7,363 nt of DNA from Bacteroidota bacterium. Lineage in GTDB: Bacteria; Bacteroidota; Bacteroidia; Bacteroidales; Rikenellaceae. Location of the stretch: NCBI GenBank assembly GCA_023443765.1, contig JAEZTA010000087.1:1-7363 (forward strand). The letters run 5' to 3'. The notes beneath the pieces are model-generated. The model saw only the letters and a list, made by a program, of their open reading frames with translations, made no database searches and was not told where the DNA came from. The position numbers and the translations under genes were made by a program. Numbering within the stretch: position 1 is the stretch's first letter; each line of letters opens with the position of its first letter. Positions 1-6,175 of the stretch are shown here, one piece after another.

Positions 1-1
1 A

Positions 2-1396
2 TTCCCGATCGACCTCACGGAACTGATCGCCCGCGAACAGGGCGTCGGCGTGGACCTTCCCGCATTCGAGAAGGAACTGCAGGCCCAGAAGGAGCGTTCG
101 CGCAACGCCGCTGCCGTCGACACCGACGACTGGGTGGAGTTGTTCCCGATCCGCGAGAGCGTTTTCACGGGATACGATACGCTGACCGAGAAGGTCCGCA
201 TTGCCCGTTACCGCCGTGTCACGTCGAAGGGCAAGACCTCCTACCAGCTGGTTTTCGACCGCACGCCGTTCTACGGTAATTCGGGCGGCCAGATCGGAGA
301 CATCGGTTTTATCGAGAGCGCCAACGAGCGTATCCCGGTCATCGCCACCGAGAAGGAGAACGGCCTGATCATCCACATCGTGGAGCAGCTTCCGGAGAAT
401 CCCGAAGCCGAATTTGCGGCCAAGGTCGACCCCGAAAAACGCCAGTCTGCGGCCAACAACCATACCGCCACGCACCTCATGCACGAGGCCCTGCGCAAGG
501 TGCTCGGCCAGCACGTCGAACAGAAGGGTTCGATGGTGACGCCCGAAATCCTGCGCTTCGACTTCTCGCATTTCCAGAAGGTTACGCCCGAGGAGCTGCG
601 CGAGGTGGAACAACTCGTCAACCGTGCTATCCGTGCCAACTACCCGCTCGTGGAGAACCGCGAGGCTACGAAGGAGGAGGCCGAGAAGTGCGGTGCGATG
701 ATGCTCTTCGGCGAAAAATACGGCGATAAGGTCCGCATGGTCCGCTTCGGCTCTTCGGTCGAACTTTGCGGCGGTACGCATACCAGCGCCACGGGTAACA
801 TCGGCTTTTTCAAGATTCTCTCCGAGAGCGCCATTTCGGCCGGCGTGCGCCGCATCGAAGCCGTCACGGGCGAGCAGGCCGAGAAGGTCCTCTACGCTGC
901 CGAGGATACGATGCGCAATGTCGCCGAATACCTCAATAACCCGCAGGTCATGCAGGCGGTGAAGAAGATGCTTGAAAGCAACGAGACCCTTTCGAAGGAG
1001 GTCGAGGCCATGCGCCGCGAGCAGGTGGCCCAGTGGGCCGACAAGATTGCCGCTTCGACGCCTGAGCGCCACGGCATGCAGGTTTTTGCCACGCAGACCG
1101 ACCGTCGTCCCGACTTCGTGAAAGATTTGGCTTATAACCTGCGGCAGCGTTCGCCGAAGCTGGTCTTCGTCGTCGGTTCCGTCTGGGAGGAGAAGCCGAC
1201 GCTGACAGTGATGCTGGGCGACGAGATTACGGCCCACGGCGTGAATGCCGGAGCCGTCGTGCGCGAGGCTGCGAAGCTGATTCAGGGTGGCGGAGGCGGA
1301 CAGGCCTTCTTCGCAACGGCCGGCGGCAAGAATCCCGACGGATTGCAGGCCGCCATCGACAAGGCTGTGGAGCTGATTGCAGCGCAGATGAAATAG
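2..1396 (+). CDS. alaS: Alanyl-tRNA synthetase (AlaRS), 3' part, 5'-truncated by window edge
   Basis: AlaRS charges tRNA-Ala with alanine in the cytoplasm and hydrolyses mischarged Ser- or Gly-tRNA-Ala. The reading frame is open from base 2 without a stop, so the gene enters from the left; the GTG at 50 is an internal codon, because the residues before it (FPIDLTELIAREQG) are typical AlaRS sequence. 464 residues are visible, so roughly the first 410 (the aminoacylation core) lie outside. The editing domain carries HxxxH (HTATH at 461-475, fragment residues 154-158) and CGGTH (767-781, residues 256-260), the four zinc ligands of the family. The VEQKGS segment after HxxxH keeps the conserved editing glutamine. 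The C-Ala domain ends with a glycine-rich stretch (GGGGGQAFF, near 1286-1310). A small oddity is FYGNSGGQ near 272-295, where many bacterial AlaRS have FYAESGGQ. The stop is TAG at 1394. Identity is very sure. Confidence 0.97.
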   Translation, partial: FPIDLTELIAREQGVGVDLPAFEKELQAQKERSRNAAAVDTDDWVELFPIRESVFTGYDTLTEKVRIARYRRVTSKGKTSYQLVFDRTPFYGNSGGQIGDIGFIESANERIPVIATEKENGLIIHIVEQLPENPEAEFAAKVDPEKRQSAANNHTATHLMHEALRKVLGQHVEQKGSMVTPEILRFDFSHFQKVTPEELREVEQLVNRAIRANYPLVENREATKEEAEKCGAMMLFGEKYGDKVRMVRFGSSVELCGGTHTSATGNIGFFKILSESAISAGVRRIEAVTGEQAEKVLYAAEDTMRNVAEYLNNPQVMQAVKKMLESNETLSKEVEAMRREQVAQWADKIAASTPERHGMQVFATQTDRRPDFVKDLAYNLRQRSPKLVFVVGSVWEEKPTLTVMLGDEITAHGVNAGAVVREAAKLIQGGGGGQAFFATAGGKNPDGLQAAIDKAVELIAAQMK

Positions 1397-1584
1397 CCGC
1401 CGCAGGCGGTGCCCGGTTCCGCATTCTCGTTCGGAGCGGAAAATGGGCGTCTGAGGGCCTGAGCGTCCGGAGCGGGAGGCTGTAAAGGCTTGATCTTACT
1501 GCACCCGCTCAGCGAGGGGCGGAGGACGCCCCCGCGCAGAACGACATGCGGATGGCTTTGGCTACCTTTTGCCACCAAAAGGTA
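1397..1584. repeat. Structured intergenic element, candidate dispersed repeat
   Basis: This non-coding spacer between alaS and gpmI is dense in inverted repeats. Seen directly: CCGCC/GGCGG at 1397-1401 and 1405-1409, beginning right after the alaS stop; GCCC/GGGC at 1411-1414 and 1445-1448 enclosing TTCCGC/GCGGAA at 1417-1422 and 1436-1441; GGGCGTC/GACGCCC at 1445-1451 and 1525-1531; CTGAGCG/CGCTCAG at 1459-1465 and 1506-1512; and GAGCGGG/CCCGCTC at 1470-1476 and 1504-1510, which competes with the previous pair. It ends in the perfect hairpin at 1563-1584. No arm is followed by a T-run, so these are not ordinary terminators. Open frames crossing it on the minus strand have no recognisable protein content. 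I have an impression of similar GC-rich spacers recurring in Alistipes genomes, but that is memory and the copy number is unknown. It may be a REP-like or miniature element, or simply a structured 3' UTR. Confidence 0.5.
1563..1584. repeat. Perfect 9-bp inverted repeat, 4-nt loop
   Basis: TACCTTTTG at 1563-1571 and CAAAAGGTA at 1576-1584 are exact reverse complements around CCAC. Each arm, read 5' to 3' on its own strand, is TACCTTTTG, which resembles the Bacteroidota -7 promoter box (TAnnTTTG) with one extra T. The hairpin could be the end of the structured element, a protein-binding palindrome, or a promoter part for gpmI, whose start lies 38 nt further on. No TTTG box is seen about 20 bp upstream, so promoter activity is only a possibility. 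It lacks a T-run and is a poor terminator. Confidence 0.6.
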
Positions 1585-1622
1585 CGGTGAAAAATGAATT
1601 GTTAATAAGAAAGTAAATAGCT

Positions 1623-3149
1623 ATGAGCAACAAGGTATTACTTATGATCCTCGATGGCTGGGGAAACGGCCATCACGACAAAGCGGACGTTATTTCGACC
1701 GTACATCCCGAATACATTTCGGCCATGACCGCGAAATATCCCCACGCCGAACTGCGTACCGACGGTGAGAACGTCGGCTTGCCCGACGGACAGATGGGCA
1801 ACTCGGAGGTGGGTCACCTCAATATCGGCGCGGGCCGTGTGGTTTATCAGGACCTCGTGAAGATCAACCGCGCCTGCCGCGACAACTCGATCCTGCAGAA
1901 CCCGGAGGTGAAAGCCGCATTCGAGTATGCCAAAAAGAACGGCGTGAACGTACACTTCATGGGTCTGGTTTCGGACGGTGGCGTACACTCGTCGCTGGAA
2001 CACCTCTTCAAACTCTGCGACATCGCCGCCGAGTACAAAATCGAAAATACGTTCGTGCACTGCTTCATGGATGGCCGCGATACCGACCCGCGTAGCGGTA
2101 AGGGCTTCGTTGCCGATCTGGAGAAGCACATGGCCGCATCGACGGGCAAGGTGGCTACGGTTATCGGCCGTTATTACGCAATGGACCGCGACAAGCGCTG
2201 GGAGCGTGTGAAAATCGCTTACGACGCACTGGTGAACGGTGTCGGCGAGCACTCGTCGGATATGGTCGAAGCTGTCCAGAAGTCCTACGACGAGGGCGTT
2301 ACGGACGAGTTCATCAAGCCTTTCGTGCACATCGACGAGAACGGACAGCCTATCGGCATGATCCGCCCGAACGACCTGGTGATCTTTTTCAACTACCGCA
2401 ACGACCGCGCCAAGGAGCTTACGGTGGTGCTGACGCAGGAGGATATGCCCGCCGAGGGGATGCACACCCTGCCGCTTTACTACTGCTGCATGACCCCCTA
2501 TGACGCCAAGTTCACGGGCCTGCACATTCTTTTCGACAAAGAGAACGTGCCCAACACCATCGGTGAGTACGTCTCGAAGTTGGGCCTCAGCCAGCTGCGC
2601 ATCGCCGAGACCGAGAAATACGCCCACGTGACGTTCTTCCTGAACGGCGGACGCGAAGAGAAGTTCGAAGGTGAGGAGCGTATCCTGGTCGCTTCGCCCA
2701 AGGTGGCGACTTACGACCTTCAGCCCGAAATGTCGGCTCCGGAAGTGGCTGACAAACTGGTCGCTGCGCTCAATGAGCAGAAGTTCGACTTCATCTGTCT
2801 GAACTTCGCCAATGGCGATATGGTAGGTCACACGGGTATCTACGAGGCTATCGAAAAGGCCGTGAAGGCTGTCGATACATGTGTAGCCAAAGTCGTGGAG
2901 GCTGCTAAGGCCAATGGCTACGAGGTCGTGCAGATCGCCGACCACGGCAACGCCGACAATGCCGTCAATGCCGACGGTACGCCTAACACGGCGCACTCGC
3001 TGAATCCCGTGCCCATCGTGGTCGTTTCCGACCGCGTGAAGGCCGTGCACAACGGCATCCTGGCCGACGTGGCGCCTACTGTGCTGAAACTGATGGGCCT
3101 GGAGCAGCCTGCCGACATGACCGGCAAGGCGCTCGTAGAGCTGAAATAA
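1623..3149 (+). CDS. gpmI: 2,3-bisphosphoglycerate-independent phosphoglycerate mutase (iPGM)
   Basis: iPGM interconverts 3- and 2-phosphoglycerate in lower glycolysis and gluconeogenesis, using two Mn2+ ions and a phosphoserine intermediate; it belongs to the alkaline phosphatase superfamily and is cytosolic. At 508 residues it is full length for the family. Motifs in order: LDGWG with metal ligand D11; GQMGNSEVGHLNIGAGR with catalytic S61; VSDGGVHS; FMDGRDTDP; the IGRYYAMDRD segment; FFNYRNDRA with the substrate arginines; AETEKYAHVTFF; NGDMVGHTG; IADHGNAD; and TAHSLNPVP near the C-terminus. ATG at 1623 gives the canonical short N-terminus before the first metal site; there is no clear Shine-Dalgarno sequence, as is common in Bacteroidota. 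The gene stands alone between a 226-nt spacer and a strong terminator, so it is probably monocistronic or read through from alaS. Nothing looks broken. Confidence 0.97.
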   Translation: MSNKVLLMILDGWGNGHHDKADVISTVHPEYISAMTAKYPHAELRTDGENVGLPDGQMGNSEVGHLNIGAGRVVYQDLVKINRACRDNSILQNPEVKAAFEYAKKNGVNVHFMGLVSDGGVHSSLEHLFKLCDIAAEYKIENTFVHCFMDGRDTDPRSGKGFVADLEKHMAASTGKVATVIGRYYAMDRDKRWERVKIAYDALVNGVGEHSSDMVEAVQKSYDEGVTDEFIKPFVHIDENGQPIGMIRPNDLVIFFNYRNDRAKELTVVLTQEDMPAEGMHTLPLYYCCMTPYDAKFTGLHILFDKENVPNTIGEYVSKLGLSQLRIAETEKYAHVTFFLNGGREEKFEGEERILVASPKVATYDLQPEMSAPEVADKLVAALNEQKFDFICLNFANGDMVGHTGIYEAIEKAVKAVDTCVAKVVEAAKANGYEVVQIADHGNADNAVNADGTPNTAHSLNPVPIVVVSDRVKAVHNGILADVAPTVLKLMGLEQPADMTGKALVELK

Positions 3150-3182
3150 GAGTTGTGCGGCATCGTGCTGCCGACTGCCAAT

Positions 3183-3217
3183 AAAACGGCCCCTGCGAAA
3201 TAGCAGGGGCCGTTTTT
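3183..3217 (+). terminator. Strong intrinsic terminator after gpmI, probably bidirectional
   Basis: A perfect 14-bp stem pairs 3183-3196 with 3203-3216 (core CGGCCCCTGC / GCAGGGGCCG) around the loop GAAATA. It starts 33 nt after the gpmI stop. The right arm ends in five Ts (3213-3217), and the left arm begins with AAAA, so on the minus strand the hairpin is likewise followed by four Ts. It therefore probably also ends the convergent minus-strand operon, whose last stop is about 160 nt away at 3378; I see no better terminator for that operon in 3218-3377. Confidence 0.93.
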
Positions 3218-3377
3218 GATGATATGATTCCCTTGTTTGGTCAAACGGTTTCGGTCGTTTCGTCGATTTTACGAGCAGACCCGAGGGCCGGCGTTGCGGG
3301 GCCTTCCGATTCGTTGCCGTTGTAAACCGTTGCCGCGAAGCCAGGGGAATTGCGGTTTGGGTGTAGTGTCTGACCGA

Positions 3378-3869
3378 TTAATAGAGTTCGATAAACTCGT
3401 AGGTATTGCCGACGGCCGTGAGGTAACGCAGGAACTCTTCGCGGGGGATGACCACCGTCGCCCGGTTGTCGTTGGGATGGAACGAGTAGGCAGGGCAGTC
3501 GCGCAGGTTGGCGTCGAGGAACAGGTGGACGTGGTTCGCCGGATCGTTGATCAGCCCGAAGGGCGACACCGAGCCGGGGCGCAGTCCCAGCCAGCGCTCC
3601 ATGCGCTGCTCCGAGGCGAACGACAGTTTGCCCTGCCGCAGGCGGTGTTCGAGGTCGTGGATGGCCAGTGACTTCTCCGAATCGAAGCAGACGAGGTAGT
3701 GGCGGTCGCCCTTGTGGTTGCGGAAAAAGAGGTTCTTGCAGTGTTTTGAACCGTCATCGCGCCACCATTGGCGGGCGATTTCGATGGTCGGGGCCTCGGG
3801 GTGTTCGTACCAGTCGTAGCTGATGCGGTGGGCGTCGAGGAAGTCGAAAACAATTTGCCTGCGTTCCAT
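3378..3869 (-). CDS. YbaK/ProX-family prolyl-tRNA editing protein (PrdX / ProXp-ala-like)
   Basis: These free-standing homologues of the prolyl-tRNA synthetase INS editing domain hydrolyse mischarged tRNA-Pro in trans; the ProXp-ala/PrdX subgroup removes alanine. The 163-residue length is right for a single YbaK/aaRS-associated domain. The family signature is SKHCKNLFFRNHKGDRHYLV, in which K45 and N46 are the conserved lysine and asparagine of the active-site strand. A second block is GSVSPFGLINDPANHVHLFLD, where GSVSPFG is the conserved substrate-binding loop. The combination CKNLFFRNHKGDRHYLV is more like PrdX/ProXp-ala than Cys-specific YbaK, so Ala-tRNA-Pro is the likely substrate, though this is inferred. 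The ATG at 3867-3869 lies 1 nt after the dehydrogenase stop, so translation is probably coupled. It is the last gene of the block. Family assignment is sure, exact substrate less so. Confidence 0.9.
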   Translation of the reverse strand: MERRQIVFDFLDAHRISYDWYEHPEAPTIEIARQWWRDDGSKHCKNLFFRNHKGDRHYLVCFDSEKSLAIHDLEHRLRQGKLSFASEQRMERWLGLRPGSVSPFGLINDPANHVHLFLDANLRDCPAYSFHPNDNRATVVIPREEFLRYLTAVGNTYEFIELY

Positions 3870-3870
3870 G

Positions 3871-4809
3871 CTATGCCTTTTGATAACAGGTCCGGATATT
3901 CTCTTCGATACAGCCTACGAGCACTTTGAGCGACTCGGTCGGCGACCAGGCGTTGTGGGGCGAGAGCAGCAGGCGGTCGGGGTTGCGCAGCGAGAGCAGC
4001 GGGTTGCCCGGCTCGATCGGTTCGCGGGCGAACACGTCCAGCCCGGCCCCTGCCAGCCGGTCGTTGTCGAGGGCTTCGGCCAGCGTCGCTTCGTCGACGA
4101 TGCCGCCGCGCGCCACGTTGATCAGGATGGCCGAAGGCTTCATCAGCGCCAGTTCGCGCGCGCCGATCAGTCCCCGGGTCTTTTCGGTGAGCGGGGCGTG
4201 GATCGACACCACGTCGGCCCAGGCCAGCAGTTCATCGAGCGGCAGGGCGGGGTAGTCCTCTTTGCGGGCAACGCCCGAAGTCGAGGTGTAACGCACCTCG
4301 CATCCCAGGGCCTCGGCGATGCGGGCCACGTTGCGGCCGATGTTTCCCATGCCGACGATGCCCCATTTCGAACCGTAGAGCTGGTGGGTGGCGGGTCCGT
4401 AGTGGAACTGCTGCCCGCTTGCGGCATACTGCGTTTTCACGTAGCGGTCGTAGTAGAGAACCTGGCGGCGAAGCCCGATCGCTGCGCCGATGGTGGTTTC
4501 CGTCACGGCGTGGGTCGAGTAACCCACGGCATTCTTCACGGTGATGCCCAGCTCGGCGGCGGCTTCGAGGTCGATGTGATTCATGCCCGTCGCTGCAATG
4601 CAGATCAGTCGCAGCCGGGGCAGGGCCTGCATGGTTTCGCGGCTGAAAGGCACCTTGTTGGTGATCACGATGTCGGCTTCGCGGCAGCGGTCGGGTACCT
4701 CCTCGCGGCGGGTCGCGGCGTAGCCCGTGTAGTTGCCCAATGCCCGGAGCGGCGCGAGGTCTGCGCTCCCGAGGCTCGATTCGTCCAGAAAAACGATATT
4801 TGGTTTCAT
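3871..4809 (-). CDS. D-isomer-specific 2-hydroxyacid dehydrogenase (glycerate/hydroxypyruvate type)
   Basis: This is a cytosolic NAD(P)-dependent oxidoreductase that interconverts a 2-oxoacid and its D-2-hydroxyacid. The 312-residue length fits the family. The split catalytic domain comes first, with ATGMNHIDLEAAAELGI near residues 73-89, and the Rossmann domain follows. The dinucleotide motif is G153-x-G155-xx-G158 in GIVGMGNIG. The catalytic triad is R234 (INVARGG), E263 (AREP) and H285 (SPHNAW). The second Rossmann strand reads CEVRYTSTSG, with T and S where NAD-specific enzymes usually carry an acidic residue; this could allow NADPH use (inference). The substrate cannot be read from the sequence; hydroxypyruvate, glyoxylate or pyruvate are candidates. 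The start ATG at 4807-4809 has AAGGAG only 1 nt upstream (4811-4816), too close for a normal Shine-Dalgarno site. It sits between tcdA and the tRNA editing gene with no obvious metabolic link. Confidence 0.9.
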   Translation of the reverse strand: MKPNIVFLDESSLGSADLAPLRALGNYTGYAATRREEVPDRCREADIVITNKVPFSRETMQALPRLRLICIAATGMNHIDLEAAAELGITVKNAVGYSTHAVTETTIGAAIGLRRQVLYYDRYVKTQYAASGQQFHYGPATHQLYGSKWGIVGMGNIGRNVARIAEALGCEVRYTSTSGVARKEDYPALPLDELLAWADVVSIHAPLTEKTRGLIGARELALMKPSAILINVARGGIVDEATLAEALDNDRLAGAGLDVFAREPIEPGNPLLSLRNPDRLLLSPHNAWSPTESLKVLVGCIEENIRTCYQKA

Positions 4810-4814
4810 ACTCC

Positions 4815-4849
4815 TTAATTCTTAATTCTGAATTGTGAATTTTGAATTG
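4815..4849. repeat. Five-copy 7-bp tandem repeat in the tcdA-dehydrogenase gap
   Basis: Read on the plus strand, five adjacent heptamers occupy the gap: TTAATTC, TTAATTC, TGAATTG, TGAATTT, TGAATTG, with consensus T(T/G)AATTN. It fills most of the 52-nt gap, the only long gap in the minus-strand operon, and is very AT-rich in a GC-rich neighbourhood. In the mRNA direction it lies just upstream of the dehydrogenase start (A-rich, AATTCA-like units). It may act as an unstructured translation-enhancing leader or be a slippage-prone spacer. Confidence 0.8.
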
Positions 4850-4861
4850 TAAATCGCAGTC

Positions 4862-5584
4862 TCAGTCCAATTCTCCGATCAGTCCCCGGATCACCACCGA
4901 CGCGCATCCGATGCCGAAAAGCGCGGGGATGTAGGAGATCGTTCCGACGTTCGACTTCTTATTCTGCTCCTCGCAGAGGATCATGGCCCCTTCGCGCATC
5001 GGTTCGGGCGAGAATACGGCCCGGAACCCCTTGTGGATGCCGATTTTGTGGAGCCGCTTGCGCAGCATGTGGGCCAGCGGGCAGTGGTGGGTTTTCGAGA
5101 TGTCGGCGATTTCGAGCTTCGTGGGGTCGGTCTTGGCCCCGGCGCCCATCGAACTGACCAGCGGAAGCCCCCGTTCCAGCGCCCCGGCGATCAGCGCCAA
5201 CTTGGGCGAGAGGGTGTCGATGGCGTCCACCACGTAGTCGTAGCGCGCGGCGTCGAGCAGGAGGTAGGTCTCCTCGTCCCTGATGTATTTATTGACCACT
5301 GTGAGTTCGATCGCGGGGTTGATGTCGCGCAGGCGTTCAGCCAGCACTTCGGCCTTTTGGCGGCCCACTGTCGAATGCAGGGCCACCAGCTGGCGGTTGA
5401 TGTTAGTCGTGTTCACCGTGTCGGCGTCGGCGATGGTCATGCGGCCCACGCCCGCCCGGGCGACCATCTCGGCGGCATAGGCCCCCACGCCGCCCAGCCC
5501 GACCACGAGCACGTGGGCATTCCTGAGCAGCGCCAGTTTCTCTTCGCCGAGCAGCAGTTCCGTTCTTTCCAGCCAGTTGTCCAT
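4862..5584 (-). CDS. tcdA: tRNA threonylcarbamoyladenosine dehydratase
   Basis: TcdA (CsdL/YgdL) is an E1-like, ATP-dependent enzyme that cyclises t6A at position 37 of ANN-decoding tRNAs into ct6A, improving decoding. The 240-residue protein has the ThiF/MoeB/E1 Rossmann fold throughout: GLGGVG (residues 29-34) for ATP, the acidic strand end IADADTVNTTNINRQ with D53, D55, N63 and R64, then GRQKAEVL with K77, and VDAIDT. The TcdA subgroup is recognised from SSMGAGAKTDPTKLEIADI, the PLAHMLRKRLHKIGI block and FSPEP, none of which is typical of ThiF or MoeB; the CxxC zinc pairs of those proteins are also absent. E. coli TcdA is about 268 residues, so this one is slightly shorter at the C-terminus, ending in a hydrophobic segment (GCASVVIRGLIG). 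It starts 4 nt after the TatD-type gene stops, so the two are surely cotranscribed. No sulfur-donor gene (csdA/csdE) is adjacent. Confidence 0.94.
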   Translation of the reverse strand: MDNWLERTELLLGEEKLALLRNAHVLVVGLGGVGAYAAEMVARAGVGRMTIADADTVNTTNINRQLVALHSTVGRQKAEVLAERLRDINPAIELTVVNKYIRDEETYLLLDAARYDYVVDAIDTLSPKLALIAGALERGLPLVSSMGAGAKTDPTKLEIADISKTHHCPLAHMLRKRLHKIGIHKGFRAVFSPEPMREGAMILCEEQNKKSNVGTISYIPALFGIGCASVVIRGLIGELD

Positions 5585-5588
5585 GTAG

Positions 5589-6167
5589 TTATCCGAATAT
5601 CCGTTTGTAGTTTTCCAATGTCGCCCGTTGCAGGATCTCCGTAGTAACCCCTTTTACACCCGCCGCACGCAGGTAAACGTCTTCGATCGGGATGGGGCTG
5701 TCGTCCGTTTCGAGGAAAAGTTGCGACAGGGGTGTTTCGCGCAGCGCCTCAAGGGTCTTGGGCGATGCGAAGGCCCGTTCCCCGAATGAGAGGTAATAAC
5801 CCTTTGCCAGTGCTTTCCGGGCCTGCTCGGGCGAACCGATGAAGCCGTGGAAAATTACGGCACGGGGTTCGCATGCCGTCAGGCAGCGCATCAGCGGTTC
5901 GAAAGCTCTCACGCAATGGAGCACCACGGGGAGTTTTCGCTCGCGGGCCAGCCGGAGCTGGGCGCGCAGGGCGGCCAGTTGCGTCTCACGGTCGGCGCCG
6001 CGTACGAAGTCGAGCCCTGTTTCACCAATGGCCTGAGCCTCGCCAAGGCGTTCGCCGAGTGTTGCAACGTCCTGTATGTCAGCATGCCAAGGGTGTACTC
6101 CTACTGTGCGGAGTTCGATTCCCGAACCGGTCGGGCGATGGGTGTGTATGTTGACATAGGGGAGCAT
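5589..6167 (-). CDS. TatD-family metal-dependent hydrolase, compact form
   Basis: TatD proteins are TIM-barrel metallohydrolases with 3'-5' DNase activity in characterised members. All expected metal ligands are present in 192 residues: H8 and H10 (NIHTH), E49 (IGETGLD), H84 (VVLHCVRA), H107 (FHGFIG) and D155 (FLETDD). The family length is about 260. The missing part is mainly at the front: only about 13 residues separate HxH from GVHPWHA (residues 23-29), where typical TatD proteins have about 50. Since all metal residues and the rest of the fold remain, this looks like a functional compact variant, probably a Bacteroidota lineage form, not a decayed gene. ATG at 6165-6167 places the HxH motif where the family has it. 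It is the first gene of the minus-strand operon, ahead of tcdA by 4 nt. Its natural substrate is unknown. Confidence 0.9.
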   Translation of the reverse strand: MLPYVNIHTHRPTGSGIELRTVGVHPWHADIQDVATLGERLGEAQAIGETGLDFVRGADRETQLAALRAQLRLARERKLPVVLHCVRAFEPLMRCLTACEPRAVIFHGFIGSPEQARKALAKGYYLSFGERAFASPKTLEALRETPLSQLFLETDDSPIPIEDVYLRAAGVKGVTTEILQRATLENYKRIFG

Positions 6168-6175
6168 AACGCAGG

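Noticed and set aside
1397..1410. The hairpin directly after alaS as an intrinsic terminator
   Set aside because: The stem is only 5 bp and is followed by GCCCGG with no T-run.
1282..1578. A minus-strand open frame across the alaS end and the spacer, as a possible small protein
   Set aside because: It covers the inverted-repeat element and alaS antisense, has no start signal and no recognisable domain; better explained as non-coding repeat.
1638..3050. A 470-codon open frame antisense to gpmI
   Set aside because: It lies wholly inside a confidently identified gene, has no recognisable domain and is rich in H, V, R and D, as expected from reading GC-rich codons backwards.
3218..3377. A second terminator or small gene between the gpmI terminator and the minus-strand operon
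   Set aside because: Only short pairings were found (for example AAACCG/CGGTTT) with no tail, and no open frame with protein-like content.
3237..3671. A plus-strand open frame starting in the post-terminator spacer
   Set aside because: Most of it is antisense to the prolyl-tRNA editing gene; no family resemblance and no promoter or start signal.
3823..4818. A 331-codon plus-strand open frame over the dehydrogenase gene
   Set aside because: It is the complement of a gene with a full catalytic triad and Rossmann motif; its translation is low-complexity G/R/H/V-rich with no motif.
5033..5644. A 203-codon plus-strand open frame opposite tcdA
   Set aside because: Shadow of tcdA, which has intact E1-like motifs; the shadow has no domain features.
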